Below are positions 1-6,582 of a DNA stretch of 48,845 bases, piece by piece. Within the stretch, counting starts at the first letter, position 1, and every line of letters starts with the position of its first letter. The position numbers and the translations under genes are program-made. The DNA is from CAYVTZ01 sp964454685. Its GTDB lineage: Bacteria > Bacillota > Clostridia > Christensenellales > Christensenellaceae. The notes below the pieces were generated by a model. That model saw nothing but the letters and a program-made list of their open reading frames with translations, had not been told where the DNA came from and did no database searches. The DNA lies in the NCBI GenBank assembly GCA_964454685.1, contig CAYVTZ010000022.1, positions 1 through 48,845 of the forward strand, given 5' to 3'.

Positions 1-34
1 GGAGACGGCCCGGGAGGATAGGTAGCTGCCGGAT
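1..34 (+). rRNA. rrf: 3' end of 5S ribosomal RNA (truncated by window edge)
   Basis: The first bases (CGGGAGGATAGGTAGCTGCC at 11-30) have the look of the 3' arm of bacterial 5S rRNA: the loop-E/helix IV strand of the GGGAGNNTAGG type followed by the 3' terminal stem strand GCTGCCGG. The 5' two thirds lie outside the window, so the exact 3' end is an estimate. It places the window directly downstream of an rRNA operon. No clear intrinsic terminator follows before the next gene. Confidence 0.75.
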
Positions 35-158
35 TCCATTTATAACGAGGAGTTCTCTTGCGTAAGCTTGAGGACTTTTTGTTATACCTGTATCTTTTCA
101 AGGATGATTTTTTAAAAAATGATGTTACCAAATGCGTGATTTGCGCCTCTTTAAGAGT

Positions 159-177
159 GAACCGGTTCTCATATAAT
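159..177 (+). promoter_or_regulatory. possible promoter with GAACCGGTTC palindrome before the ECF sigma gene
   Basis: A TATAAT hexamer (172-177) lies 18 bases before the likely sigma-factor start codon and is preceded at once by a perfect 10-bp palindrome GAACCGGTTC (159-168). No good -35 box is spaced at 16-18 bases. The palindrome overlaps the -35/-10 spacer, so it could be an operator or the GAAC-type -35 element of an autoregulated ECF promoter. This is inferred from position only. Confidence 0.35.
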
Positions 178-195
178 TTGGGAAGGAGCAAACAT

Positions 196-747
196 ATGCA
201 AATCATCGAAGCAATGCGCGGTGTGGGGAGTAAGACGATGAACGCAGAAGAATACTTTAACAAGATATACGCGCAGACCAGCAGGGATATTCTAAAATGC
301 ATCGTGATACGCACAAGCAACGCGCATCAGGTAGACGATATTTTTCAAAATGTATATCAGAATTTTTTTGTGCGGCTACAACGCAAGGGGTGCGCAGACA
401 TTGAAAATCCGTATGGTTTTTTGATCAAGCTGACACAGAAGGAACTTGCCAAGCACTATAAGCGCAAGTCAGTAAGCAAGGAAGTGACATTGGAGCAGGC
501 GGAGGAGCTTGCGGAGGACATCCCGTTTGCGGAATTGACGCAGCAAAAGGAGTGGCTGGATCGGATCGGCGAAATTGTGCAGGGGCAGCCCCTGCTGTCT
601 TACCAGTGTTTTGTACTGTACTATCATTACGATATGGCGGTAGCTACGATTGGAACGACGCTGGGAATCAGCGCTGACAGTGTCAAAATGCGATTGATGC
701 GCACACGTAATGCAGTGCGCAGTGCGTTGAAAGGAGAAGAACGATGA
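196..747 (+). CDS. ECF-type RNA polymerase sigma factor
   Basis: The 183-residue protein has the two-domain build of an extracytoplasmic-function sigma-70 factor. A sigma-2 region lies at about residues 20-90 (VDDIFQNVYQNFF, the DxxQxxF-like helix). A sigma-4 helix-turn-helix lies at about 125-178 (ATIGTTLGISADSVKMRL). ATG 196 is preferred because GGAAGGA sits 8 bases before it; an in-frame TTG at 58 and an ATG at 238 have no better site. The stop codon overlaps the start of the next gene (ATGA at 744-747), so the two are translationally coupled, the usual layout of an ECF sigma factor with its membrane-bound anti-sigma factor. The cue it responds to cannot be told from the sequence. Confidence 0.85.
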   Translation: MQIIEAMRGVGSKTMNAEEYFNKIYAQTSRDILKCIVIRTSNAHQVDDIFQNVYQNFFVRLQRKGCADIENPYGFLIKLTQKELAKHYKRKSVSKEVTLEQAEELAEDIPFAELTQQKEWLDRIGEIVQGQPLLSYQCFVLYYHYDMAVATIGTTLGISADSVKMRLMRTRNAVRSALKGEER

Positions 748-2174
748 GCGATGAGCGGTTTTTATATGAGCAGTCGATGAAGCGGATGCTGCCGGACTTG
801 GAGCAGGTGCGCAAGGAGATATTGGGAAAAGGGCTTAAAAAGAAAAGCAGCACGCGATGGCTGGTGCCGGTGGCGGCGTGTGCGTGTGCATGCGCGCTAC
901 TGTTTACTGCTTTTCCTGAAAGTGTAGAAGCAGTGAAGATGTTTTTTCAGCGTAATTTTGATGTAGCATCATATATGAGAGTTCCTGCTGAGAAGCGCAC
1001 TGAAATTGGCGATGTACAGGCGGTGATTCAAGCGCCAGCTCCCGTGACAGACTCTAAAATTTTGCTGGGCGCAGAATTGCCGGATTGGGAACTGATCAGT
1101 GAGGACAGAAAGCAAAACGATTTTCCCGCATTCGACCAAAGCGCTTTTGCATGGCTGAAGGACGCAAAGGCGAAAGTGCGCGAAGTCATGTATGACGGGA
1201 ATCGTATCATTGTCACAGGGCAAATAAAAACAGCGCATCCAGAGGCGTTCTATAGAGATTATATGCCAATTCCAGAGGCGAAGCAGTGGATCAGCATGGT
1301 GGGGGCGACGTTGAAATTAGATTCCGATGCGGAGGGTGTGCAACTGGCTGGCGGAAGCGGCTTGCAACTTGACCCGGCTGCATATACGGAAGGAGAGCAA
1401 GGTGTTCTGAACGCCAACATGGAGTATATTCGTCAGGCGGATGTGCCGTTCTATGTAGAGTTTGAATTAGCCAATGCACCGGAAGGTTTCAAAATTTCTG
1501 ATGGAATCACACGTGTTGAGGTAAGCATGGATATCAATGATGGAAGTGTAGATCAGCAAGGTGACGTTGGAAAGATCGCTCAACTCCGATTTGACACGAT
1601 ATTTGATGCGACGAAAGGGAATACATCGAACCGCACACTGGACGTTCAGCAACAGCAAACATTGGATGGAAAAGCGATTATTACGCTTGGATCTAGCAAT
1701 GAAAAGGAACATTTTTACAGCAACATGGAAGCATCACTAGATGGAATGGAACTATTGGTGGATCAGGTAGAATCATCACAAACGGGTATGCGCGTTCGTA
1801 TCTTAGAGAAGCTGCCGCCAAGCTGGACGGAAGAGATGAAGCAGGGCTATTACTACGGATATAGTGCCAAGTATGGTGGGTTGAAATTTAAGCTGCTTTT
1901 GGACGGCACAGAGCAGGAGATTTTGCGCCCGTCCGGCGGGAGCGTAGGCGATAATGCAAGTGAGTGGAACTTGGAAATTCCGATCTTGCCGTCGGAACTA
2001 GCGGGAATTCAGTCAATACAGCTGGTGCCGATTATTGAGTATATGACTGCATTCAATGGCGAACCAGTGCCAATGGGAGAAAAGAAGGCGTTCACGCCTT
2101 CCCAAGATGGCTCTTGGGAGGACACAACAGAGTATACGCAACTGGACAAATTTGCTTTAACGATTCAAGGGTAA
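744..2174 (+). CDS. membrane anti-sigma-like protein (DUF4179-like), partner of the upstream ECF sigma
   Basis: The 476-residue protein has a short basic cytoplasmic N-terminus (about residues 1-38, the likely sigma-binding part), one hydrophobic segment at about 39-57 (WLVPVAACACACALLFTAF), and a large outside domain rich in beta-type sequence. This resembles Firmicutes proteins with a DUF4179-like domain encoded beside ECF sigma factors, in which the outside domain senses an envelope signal. No zinc-binding HxxxCxxC anti-sigma motif is seen, so the inhibition would be of a different type. Its ATG overlaps the sigma factor's stop codon. The function follows mainly from this coupling; the domain name is from memory. 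Confidence 0.7.
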   Translation: MSDERFLYEQSMKRMLPDLEQVRKEILGKGLKKKSSTRWLVPVAACACACALLFTAFPESVEAVKMFFQRNFDVASYMRVPAEKRTEIGDVQAVIQAPAPVTDSKILLGAELPDWELISEDRKQNDFPAFDQSAFAWLKDAKAKVREVMYDGNRIIVTGQIKTAHPEAFYRDYMPIPEAKQWISMVGATLKLDSDAEGVQLAGGSGLQLDPAAYTEGEQGVLNANMEYIRQADVPFYVEFELANAPEGFKISDGITRVEVSMDINDGSVDQQGDVGKIAQLRFDTIFDATKGNTSNRTLDVQQQQTLDGKAIITLGSSNEKEHFYSNMEASLDGMELLVDQVESSQTGMRVRILEKLPPSWTEEMKQGYYYGYSAKYGGLKFKLLLDGTEQEILRPSGGSVGDNASEWNLEIPILPSELAGIQSIQLVPIIEYMTAFNGEPVPMGEKKAFTPSQDGSWEDTTEYTQLDKFALTIQG

Positions 2175-2200
2175 TAAACTATTTTGGCGGAAATTACCAA

Positions 2201-2226
2201 GGGGAGCAGTGGAAACATTGCTCCCC
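2201..2226 (+). terminator. hairpin after the anti-sigma gene, weak terminator candidate
   Basis: GGGGAGCA (2201-2208) pairs with TGCTCCCC (2219-2226) around a 10-base loop, 27 bases after the stop codon. There is no T-run after it, so Rho-independent termination would be inefficient. It may only mark the 3' end of the mRNA. Confidence 0.35.
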
Positions 2227-2330
2227 ATCAAACTGTTTGGCACTCAGACACGATGTATCATGAAAAGCATATTTGCAACAAAAACCAGCCCTGAAATTAT
2301 TTCCGTAAAAGTAAATAAAACATGAAATCA

Positions 2331-2361
2331 TTAACATATTGACGAAATAATGCGATATAAT
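2331..2361 (+). promoter_or_regulatory. possible sigma-A promoter for the 2417 gene
   Basis: A perfect TATAAT (2356-2361) follows TTAACA (2331-2336) at a long spacing of 19. A TTGACG (2339-2344) is too close to be its -35. Transcription would start near 2368, about 49 bases before the chosen ATG. Confidence 0.45.
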
Positions 2362-2416
2362 GAATACAGAGGAATTGCAAGGATGCATTTGGTCTAAGGA
2401 CAGGAGGTTGAGTGAA

Positions 2417-3031
2417 ATGAACATTCAAGGTGTTGGCAGCGGTTATCAGACCGACTTATTACAGATGAACACGCAGGTTTTGCAGGCAGCAAGCGCCCCG
2501 CAGGAAGAGCCGGCGGCGGTTTTTGAGAAGTCAGAACCGGCTTCTGATAAAAAGGCAACGTACGAGAAGCCGAAGGCAAGCGACGTTAAGGCGCTGATTG
2601 AAAAATATGAGCGGGAAGTTTCGCAGTTTACGCAGATTCTTTCCAAGTATTTTGTAGAGCAGGGAAAATCCTACGGTCTTGCAACCAAGAACATCAGCGC
2701 GCAGGTGATGCAGCGCATTTCGGAAGGCGCAACCAGCGAGGACATTGAAGCGGCTAAGGCACAGATTGCGGAAGGCGGCTTCTATTCAGTGGAAAAAACG
2801 ACGGATCGTATCATGGATATGGCCGAGACACTTTCGGGCGGAGACCCGTCGAAAATCGGCATCTTAAAAGATGCAGTGATCAAAGGGTTTGAGCAGGCGA
2901 CTGCGGCATGGGGTCAGGACTTACCTGAAATCAGCCAGAAAACGTACGATGCAATTATGGCACGGTTTGACGCTTGGGAAAACAAGGGTAAAACAGATGC
3001 CCCTGAAAAGGCGGAAGCTGCCGCAAAATAA
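2417..3031 (+). CDS. conserved-looking protein of unknown function (helical, secreted signal absent)
   Basis: The 204-residue protein has a disordered, Glu/Ala/Pro/Lys-rich N-terminal third (to about residue 55), a long helical middle (VKALIEKYEREVSQFTQI) and a compact helical C-terminal part with SVEKTTDRIMDMAETLSGGD and a GFEQATAAWG-LPEISQKT stretch. I do not recognise a named family with certainty. The C-terminal pattern (TxDRIxxxAxxLxGGDxxKI, then GFxxAxxxWG, then LPxIS) looks like a conserved domain and not random sequence. There is no signal peptide or membrane segment. ATG 2417 is chosen because AGGAGG (2402-2407) lies 9 bases before it; the frame is open back to 2360 without a better site. 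It stands alone between its own promoter and a strong terminator. Confidence 0.75.
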   Translation: MNIQGVGSGYQTDLLQMNTQVLQAASAPQEEPAAVFEKSEPASDKKATYEKPKASDVKALIEKYEREVSQFTQILSKYFVEQGKSYGLATKNISAQVMQRISEGATSEDIEAAKAQIAEGGFYSVEKTTDRIMDMAETLSGGDPSKIGILKDAVIKGFEQATAAWGQDLPEISQKTYDAIMARFDAWENKGKTDAPEKAEAAAK

Positions 3032-3043
3032 GCTGAAATCAAG

Positions 3044-3079
3044 ACAGCTCTTTGAGAACACTCAGAGAGCTGTTTTTTT
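3044..3079 (+). terminator. intrinsic terminator
   Basis: A 13-bp stem (ACAGCTCT at 3044-3051 with AGAGCTGT at 3066-3073, extended inward by a T·G pair and TGAG/CTCA) has a 4-base loop and a seven-T run (3073-3079). It lies 12 bases after the stop of the 2417 gene. Confidence 0.92.
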
Positions 3080-3380
3080 GTGGGTGGTTCGTGGCATGTT
3101 GATGGCGGCGAGATGATTCGGCATCCCTAAGATACGTTCACTCGTGCATGCGGACTATGCAAAGTGCGCGCTGCTGATTGATAAATGGACGACGGGAGGG
3201 CTCTATCAACGCGCTGACCACTCAGGAGGTACGCCGCCGGATGAGCAAGAAACCCCAAGCAATGCAAGAGGAAATGTCTCTGTGACGCAGGACATGTGAC
3301 GCAAGATGCTTACACAGGCTGTGACGGAGGCGCAAATGCGCATGCGGCTTACCCGGCAGGGTGAATGACAGTAATATTCT
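3080..3380. other. intergenic stretch without a gene, possible decayed coding remnant
   Basis: No intact gene is seen. One plus-strand frame is open for 60 codons (3117-3296) with no start codon or ribosome site, and it shifts frame several times toward 3360 while keeping a coding-like composition (for example QEVRRRMSKKPQAMQEEM in a second frame). This could be a gene remnant, but no family is recognisable. It separates two convergent genes. Confidence 0.35.
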
Positions 3381-4136
3381 CTACTGTTTTTGATATTCGG
3401 GGCACACATAGCGGTGCGACTTTTGTGTTTGGTTTTTGATATTGATTGCCTTCATGGGGCAACGATGGATGCACGCATAGCAGTTGATGCAGTGATTGCC
3501 AAACTGCGGCTTGCTTCCGATCATCTCAACGTTATTTACGGGGCAGACATTCCGGCAAAGTCCGCAGGAAGAACAGGAAAAGGACACGGTAAACCCTTTG
3601 CTGCTTGCCATATACTTAGAAAAGCTGTTATGAATCCAACCGGACTTGAGCCCGGCCATGCCGGTGGAGTCCGATTTATGGATTGCTTTGCCATCCGAAA
3701 TCTGCTGCGCAACGGAGCGTAACACGGGAACCGCTGCTTCAATGATGGGGATTGCCTGATCGGGGGAAGGTATACCGCCTGAAAAATAATTGTTAGGCAT
3801 AACAACACCGCAAAAGCCTTGAAACGTCATGTTTTTGCCTTGCGCGATTTTTTGGCAAAAGCGATCGGTGTTTCCTGAATTTGCGCCCATTGTTCCGACA
3901 AAATACAAATTGGAGTTACCGGTAAATTCTGCTTTTACGATCAGCTGCTCCACAACCTGCGGGAAACGCCACGCATAGATGGGCGCGATGATTACAAATG
4001 GTTTTTCGGAATGAAAGGCAGGAGAAATTCCGTTTTTGATGAAATCATTGAGGCATATAACCTCATCCTGCAATACACCACCGATGAGGTCGGCGGCGAA
4101 TTTGCTGTTTCCGGTTCCGGTGAAATAAAGTATCAT
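3381..4136 (-). CDS. EFR1-family flavodoxin-ferredoxin protein
   Basis: This 251-residue protein joins an N-terminal flavodoxin-like domain (YFTGTGNSKFAA, residues 4-15, the FMN phosphate-binding loop) to a C-terminal pair of [4Fe-4S] ferredoxin motifs. The cysteines are C188, C191, C194, C198 and C216, C219, C222, C226, each set followed by Pro as in 2[4Fe-4S] ferredoxins. This fused build is typical of the EFR1 ferrodoxin family, common in anaerobic Firmicutes; it is presumed to pass low-potential electrons between FMN and iron-sulfur centres in the cytoplasm, with partners unknown. AAGGAG lies upstream of the ATG. The gene has no operon partner: it faces the 2417 gene and is followed upstream by a non-coding gap. 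Confidence 0.88.
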   Translation of the reverse strand: MILYFTGTGNSKFAADLIGGVLQDEVICLNDFIKNGISPAFHSEKPFVIIAPIYAWRFPQVVEQLIVKAEFTGNSNLYFVGTMGANSGNTDRFCQKIAQGKNMTFQGFCGVVMPNNYFSGGIPSPDQAIPIIEAAVPVLRSVAQQISDGKAIHKSDSTGMAGLKSGWIHNSFSKYMASSKGFTVSFSCSSCGLCRNVCPVNNVEMIGSKPQFGNHCINCYACIHRCPMKAINIKNQTQKSHRYVCPEYQKQ

Positions 4137-4421
4137 AGTTGGTGCTCCTTATTGATTGAAACATACAAGTAATTTGCGCTTTCTTAAGTATAAACTGCTG
4201 TACACGGAAATGAAACAGTTTTTTTACCGCAAGCGCACAGCTAAAATGTTAAAAACCGGCGCAAAGGGCTACGTGCGTTTGCGGCGCATGGACTCTCGAA
4301 ACGAAAGAAAGCGGACTGCAAGCAAGCGATGCAAGCGCGTGGCGGGGGGTGCAGTAAGTTGCTTGAATGGATCGAGAGCAATTCGATGCAGAAAGTCATG
4401 TGGATTGCCTATGACAAAAAA
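4137..4421. other. intergenic stretch, no gene recognised
   Basis: Several short overlapping frames are open here on the plus strand, including one (about 4240-4440) with a protein-like string LLEWIESNSMQKVMWIAYDK. None has a convincing start and ribosome site, and the longest runs into the aminotransferase gene on the other strand. It may hold remnants of a lost gene. Confidence 0.3.
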
Positions 4422-5585
4422 TCAGCCGATCATCCCGCTTTGTGCAATGCGCTGAATTGCCGCCTCGATTGCCTCCACGGACTGCACGAGAGCGAAACGA
4501 ATGTATCCTTCGCCGGCAGGTCCGAAGCTGCTGCCGGGCGTACAAATCACGCCTGTTTTTTCGATCAACTCCAGCACGAACTCAGTGGAGTTGACGTAGC
4601 CGGTCGGTAGCTTTGCCCACACAAACATAGTGGCGGGAGCATCGGTGATTGCCCAGCCGATTGCGCGCAATCCGCCGCACAGCGCATCCCGCCGGATGCG
4701 ATAGCCGTCGCGGTTACGCTGCAAAATATCTTGCGGGCCGTTCAGCGCCGCAACGGCAGCCTTTTGCACGGGATATGAGATGCCGTAATCGATCTGCGAA
4801 CGCACTTTTTTGAAGTTGTGGATCATGCTTGCATTGCCCAGCGCAAAGGAGATGCGCAGCCCCGTCATATTATAGGACTTGGAAAGCGAATTGAATTCAA
4901 TACCGACATCCTTTGCGCCATCAACGGCAAGGAAGGACATCCCCGGATCGCCATCCATGACCAGTTCGGAATAGGCGTTGTCGTGCACGACAAACACATG
5001 GTGCTGCTTTGCCCATGCGACCAACTTCTGATAAAACGCCGGCGTTGCCTTTGCCGTTACCGGGTTGTTGGGATAGGACACTACGATCATCTTAGCGCGA
5101 TGCGCGACTTCGTCCGGAATGGAATCGAAATCGATCAGGTATTGATTTTGCTCTAAAAGCGGCGTGTAATAGATTTCACAACCGGCGAGCAGTGGCCCAA
5201 ACATAAACACGGGATAACATGGGTCGGGCGCGATGATCAGATCGCCGGGATTGCAGAAGGGCAAAAACACATGTGAAATACCTTCCTGAGAACCATAAAC
5301 GGAAGTGATCTCCTCCGGCTGCAAGGAAACGCCGTAACGCCGCGCGTACCAATCTTGCACTGCAGTGGTGAGCTGCGGCATATCCACCAGCGAATATTTA
5401 AAATTTTCAGGGTCGGCAGATGCTGCGCACAGTGCGTCCACGACGTGCTGATCCGGCGGAAAATCCGGCGTTCCCACCGAAAGATTGGTCACGATCTGAC
5501 CGCGCGCAATCGCCTGCTGCTTTTTTTCTTCCAGCTTGGCAAAAATATTGATATCAAAGTGCTGCATTTTATCTGCAAACTGCAT
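4422..5585 (-). CDS. PLP-dependent class I/II aminotransferase (DapL/alanine-type)
   Basis: The 387-residue protein is a fold-type I aminotransferase. Visible PLP-site features are YPNNP (171-175), HDNAY with D202 that contacts the pyridine nitrogen, the Schiff-base lysine K236 in SLSKSYNMTG, and the phosphate-binding R244. The TPDFPPDQHVVDAL N-terminus and the SYPNNP/SKSYNMTG spacing are like LL-diaminopimelate aminotransferase and related alanine/aspartate-type enzymes, but substrate cannot be assigned. GGAGG precedes the ATG at a good distance. It is a single gene with no lysine-pathway neighbours, so a DapL role is only one option. Confidence 0.88.
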   Translation of the reverse strand: MQFADKMQHFDINIFAKLEEKKQQAIARGQIVTNLSVGTPDFPPDQHVVDALCAASADPENFKYSLVDMPQLTTAVQDWYARRYGVSLQPEEITSVYGSQEGISHVFLPFCNPGDLIIAPDPCYPVFMFGPLLAGCEIYYTPLLEQNQYLIDFDSIPDEVAHRAKMIVVSYPNNPVTAKATPAFYQKLVAWAKQHHVFVVHDNAYSELVMDGDPGMSFLAVDGAKDVGIEFNSLSKSYNMTGLRISFALGNASMIHNFKKVRSQIDYGISYPVQKAAVAALNGPQDILQRNRDGYRIRRDALCGGLRAIGWAITDAPATMFVWAKLPTGYVNSTEFVLELIEKTGVICTPGSSFGPAGEGYIRFALVQSVEAIEAAIQRIAQSGMIG

Positions 5586-5644
5586 GAGAATCCTCCAAAA
5601 ATATGTTTTTTAAACATAGAATATCATACATCAAATATGCGCTC

Positions 5645-5675
5645 TTTACAAGCGCGGGAAATGGTGCAATAATAT
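5645..5675 (+). promoter_or_regulatory. possible promoter for the small 63-residue gene
   Basis: TTTACA (5645-5650) is followed at 17 bases by AATAAT (5668-5673), or at 19 by TAATAT (5670-5675). The start codon is at 5707. The match is moderate. Confidence 0.35.
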
Positions 5676-5706
5676 CTATAAAGGAACATGAAAGAGGACG
5701 AATGTA

Positions 5707-5898
5707 ATGCCACTGATGGTCAAACAGAATTTTACCAATGAGGATATGGTGCTGTGCTTTGCCTGCAAACATTATGCGGTGCTGTCCTTTGCGCCGGGAA
5801 TGGATGAACTGTCCACCTGCGACCTGCATGCCAACATCGATCCTGAACTTTTAACGGGCGAAAAAAAAGAATGCCCGGACTTTGAACCCGTAGACTGA
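5707..5898 (+). CDS. small Cys-containing protein of unknown function
   Basis: The 63-residue protein has three regularly placed cysteines (CFACKHY near residue 17, CDL near 38 and ECPDFEP near the end), so a small metal site or disulfide is possible. It has no signal peptide. A GAGGACG ribosome-site-like sequence precedes the ATG, and coding-type codon use supports it. I do not recognise the family. It converges with the GntR gene, 24 bases apart. Confidence 0.55.
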   Translation: MPLMVKQNFTNEDMVLCFACKHYAVLSFAPGMDELSTCDLHANIDPELLTGEKKECPDFEPVD

Positions 5899-5922
5899 CG
5901 CACAAACAAAAGGCATGATGGA

Positions 5923-6291
5923 TTACGGGTTGGAGAACGCCTCGTCCACGATTGCCATGATCTCATCAAACCACATGCCGTTACTGCGCGCCTCGCGCAC
6001 GGCAGATTCAAACTTGGCAATGATTTGCTCCTTGCGCATTGCTTTCAAGTCGGCGGCACCTGCGCAGACAAAATCACCCACGCCGCTGACGGAATAAAGC
6101 ACCCCTTCCGCTTTGAGAAAATGATACGCTTTTTGTACAGTATTCGGATTGATACCGAGCTGCTTTGCCATTTTGCGTACGGAAGGAATCTGCTGATCTG
6201 CGTGCATCTTGCCCTGCATGATCTGCGTCTTGAAATAATCAATGATTTGTGCGTATCTTGGTACACCGCTATCCGGATCGATTTGTAACAT
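5923..6291 (-). CDS. GntR-family transcriptional regulator, YtrA subfamily
   Basis: The 122-residue protein carries the N-terminal winged helix of GntR regulators (VPRYAQIIDYFKTQIMQGK, then QIPSVRKMAKQLGINPNTVQ and a YSVSGVGDFV wing; residues about 8-75). Only a short helical tail of about 45 residues follows, which is the mark of the YtrA subfamily: no effector-binding domain. ATG 6291 follows GGAGAA and is chosen over the longer frame reaching 6426. YtrA regulators commonly repress their own gene and a neighbouring membrane transport operon. Here the divergent neighbour is the membrane pyrophosphatase, not an ABC transporter. Confidence 0.88.
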   Translation of the reverse strand: MLQIDPDSGVPRYAQIIDYFKTQIMQGKMHADQQIPSVRKMAKQLGINPNTVQKAYHFLKAEGVLYSVSGVGDFVCAGAADLKAMRKEQIIAKFESAVREARSNGMWFDEIMAIVDEAFSNP

Positions 6292-6345
6292 GACTTCTCC
6301 TGAAACATTTGACTGATGTTTTGCGGACGATGCAGTCCTGCTTCC

Positions 6346-6374
6346 AGTGTAAGCCAAGAAAAATTTTCTGTCAA
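6346..6374 (-). promoter_or_regulatory. promoter of the GntR gene
   Basis: On the minus strand, TTGACA (6374-6369) is followed by 17 bases and TACACT (6351-6346). The -35 box is perfect and the -10 matches 4 of 6. It gives a leader of about 48 bases. Confidence 0.7.
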
Positions 6375-6482
6375 TATCCGGACGGCGACATGCACACGCT
6401 TTCCAAAAAGTGAAACATCTGCGCAAAAGGGGTAAAAAATGGAGAGGTCAGCTATTCTGTACAAAAAAAAGTAGAATTTTTG

Positions 6483-6512
6483 CATGAGATTTCATGAAAG
6501 AATTTGTATAAT
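6483..6512 (+). promoter_or_regulatory. hppA promoter region with an inverted repeat
   Basis: A perfect TATAAT (6507-6512) lies 71 bases before the hppA start. No clear -35 box is present. Where the -35 would be lies an imperfect inverted repeat CATGAGATTTCATG (6483-6496), a candidate operator for the divergent GntR regulator or an activator. Confidence 0.45.
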
Positions 6513-6582
6513 AGATACATTCAAAACAAAACTTCATATCATTTGATTACGCATTCTAAAACCAAGGGGAGGTTATTTTGCT

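Noticed and set aside
2339..2361. TTGACG and TATAAT as one promoter
   Set aside because: The spacer would be 11 bases, too short for sigma-A; TTAACA at 2331 was used with reserve.
3206..3409. 67-codon minus-strand frame
   Set aside because: It overlaps the end of the EFR1 gene in another frame and has no ribosome site.
4156..4455. 99-codon plus-strand frame
   Set aside because: No ribosome site; it overlaps the 3' end of the aminotransferase gene on the other strand and has no recognisable domain.
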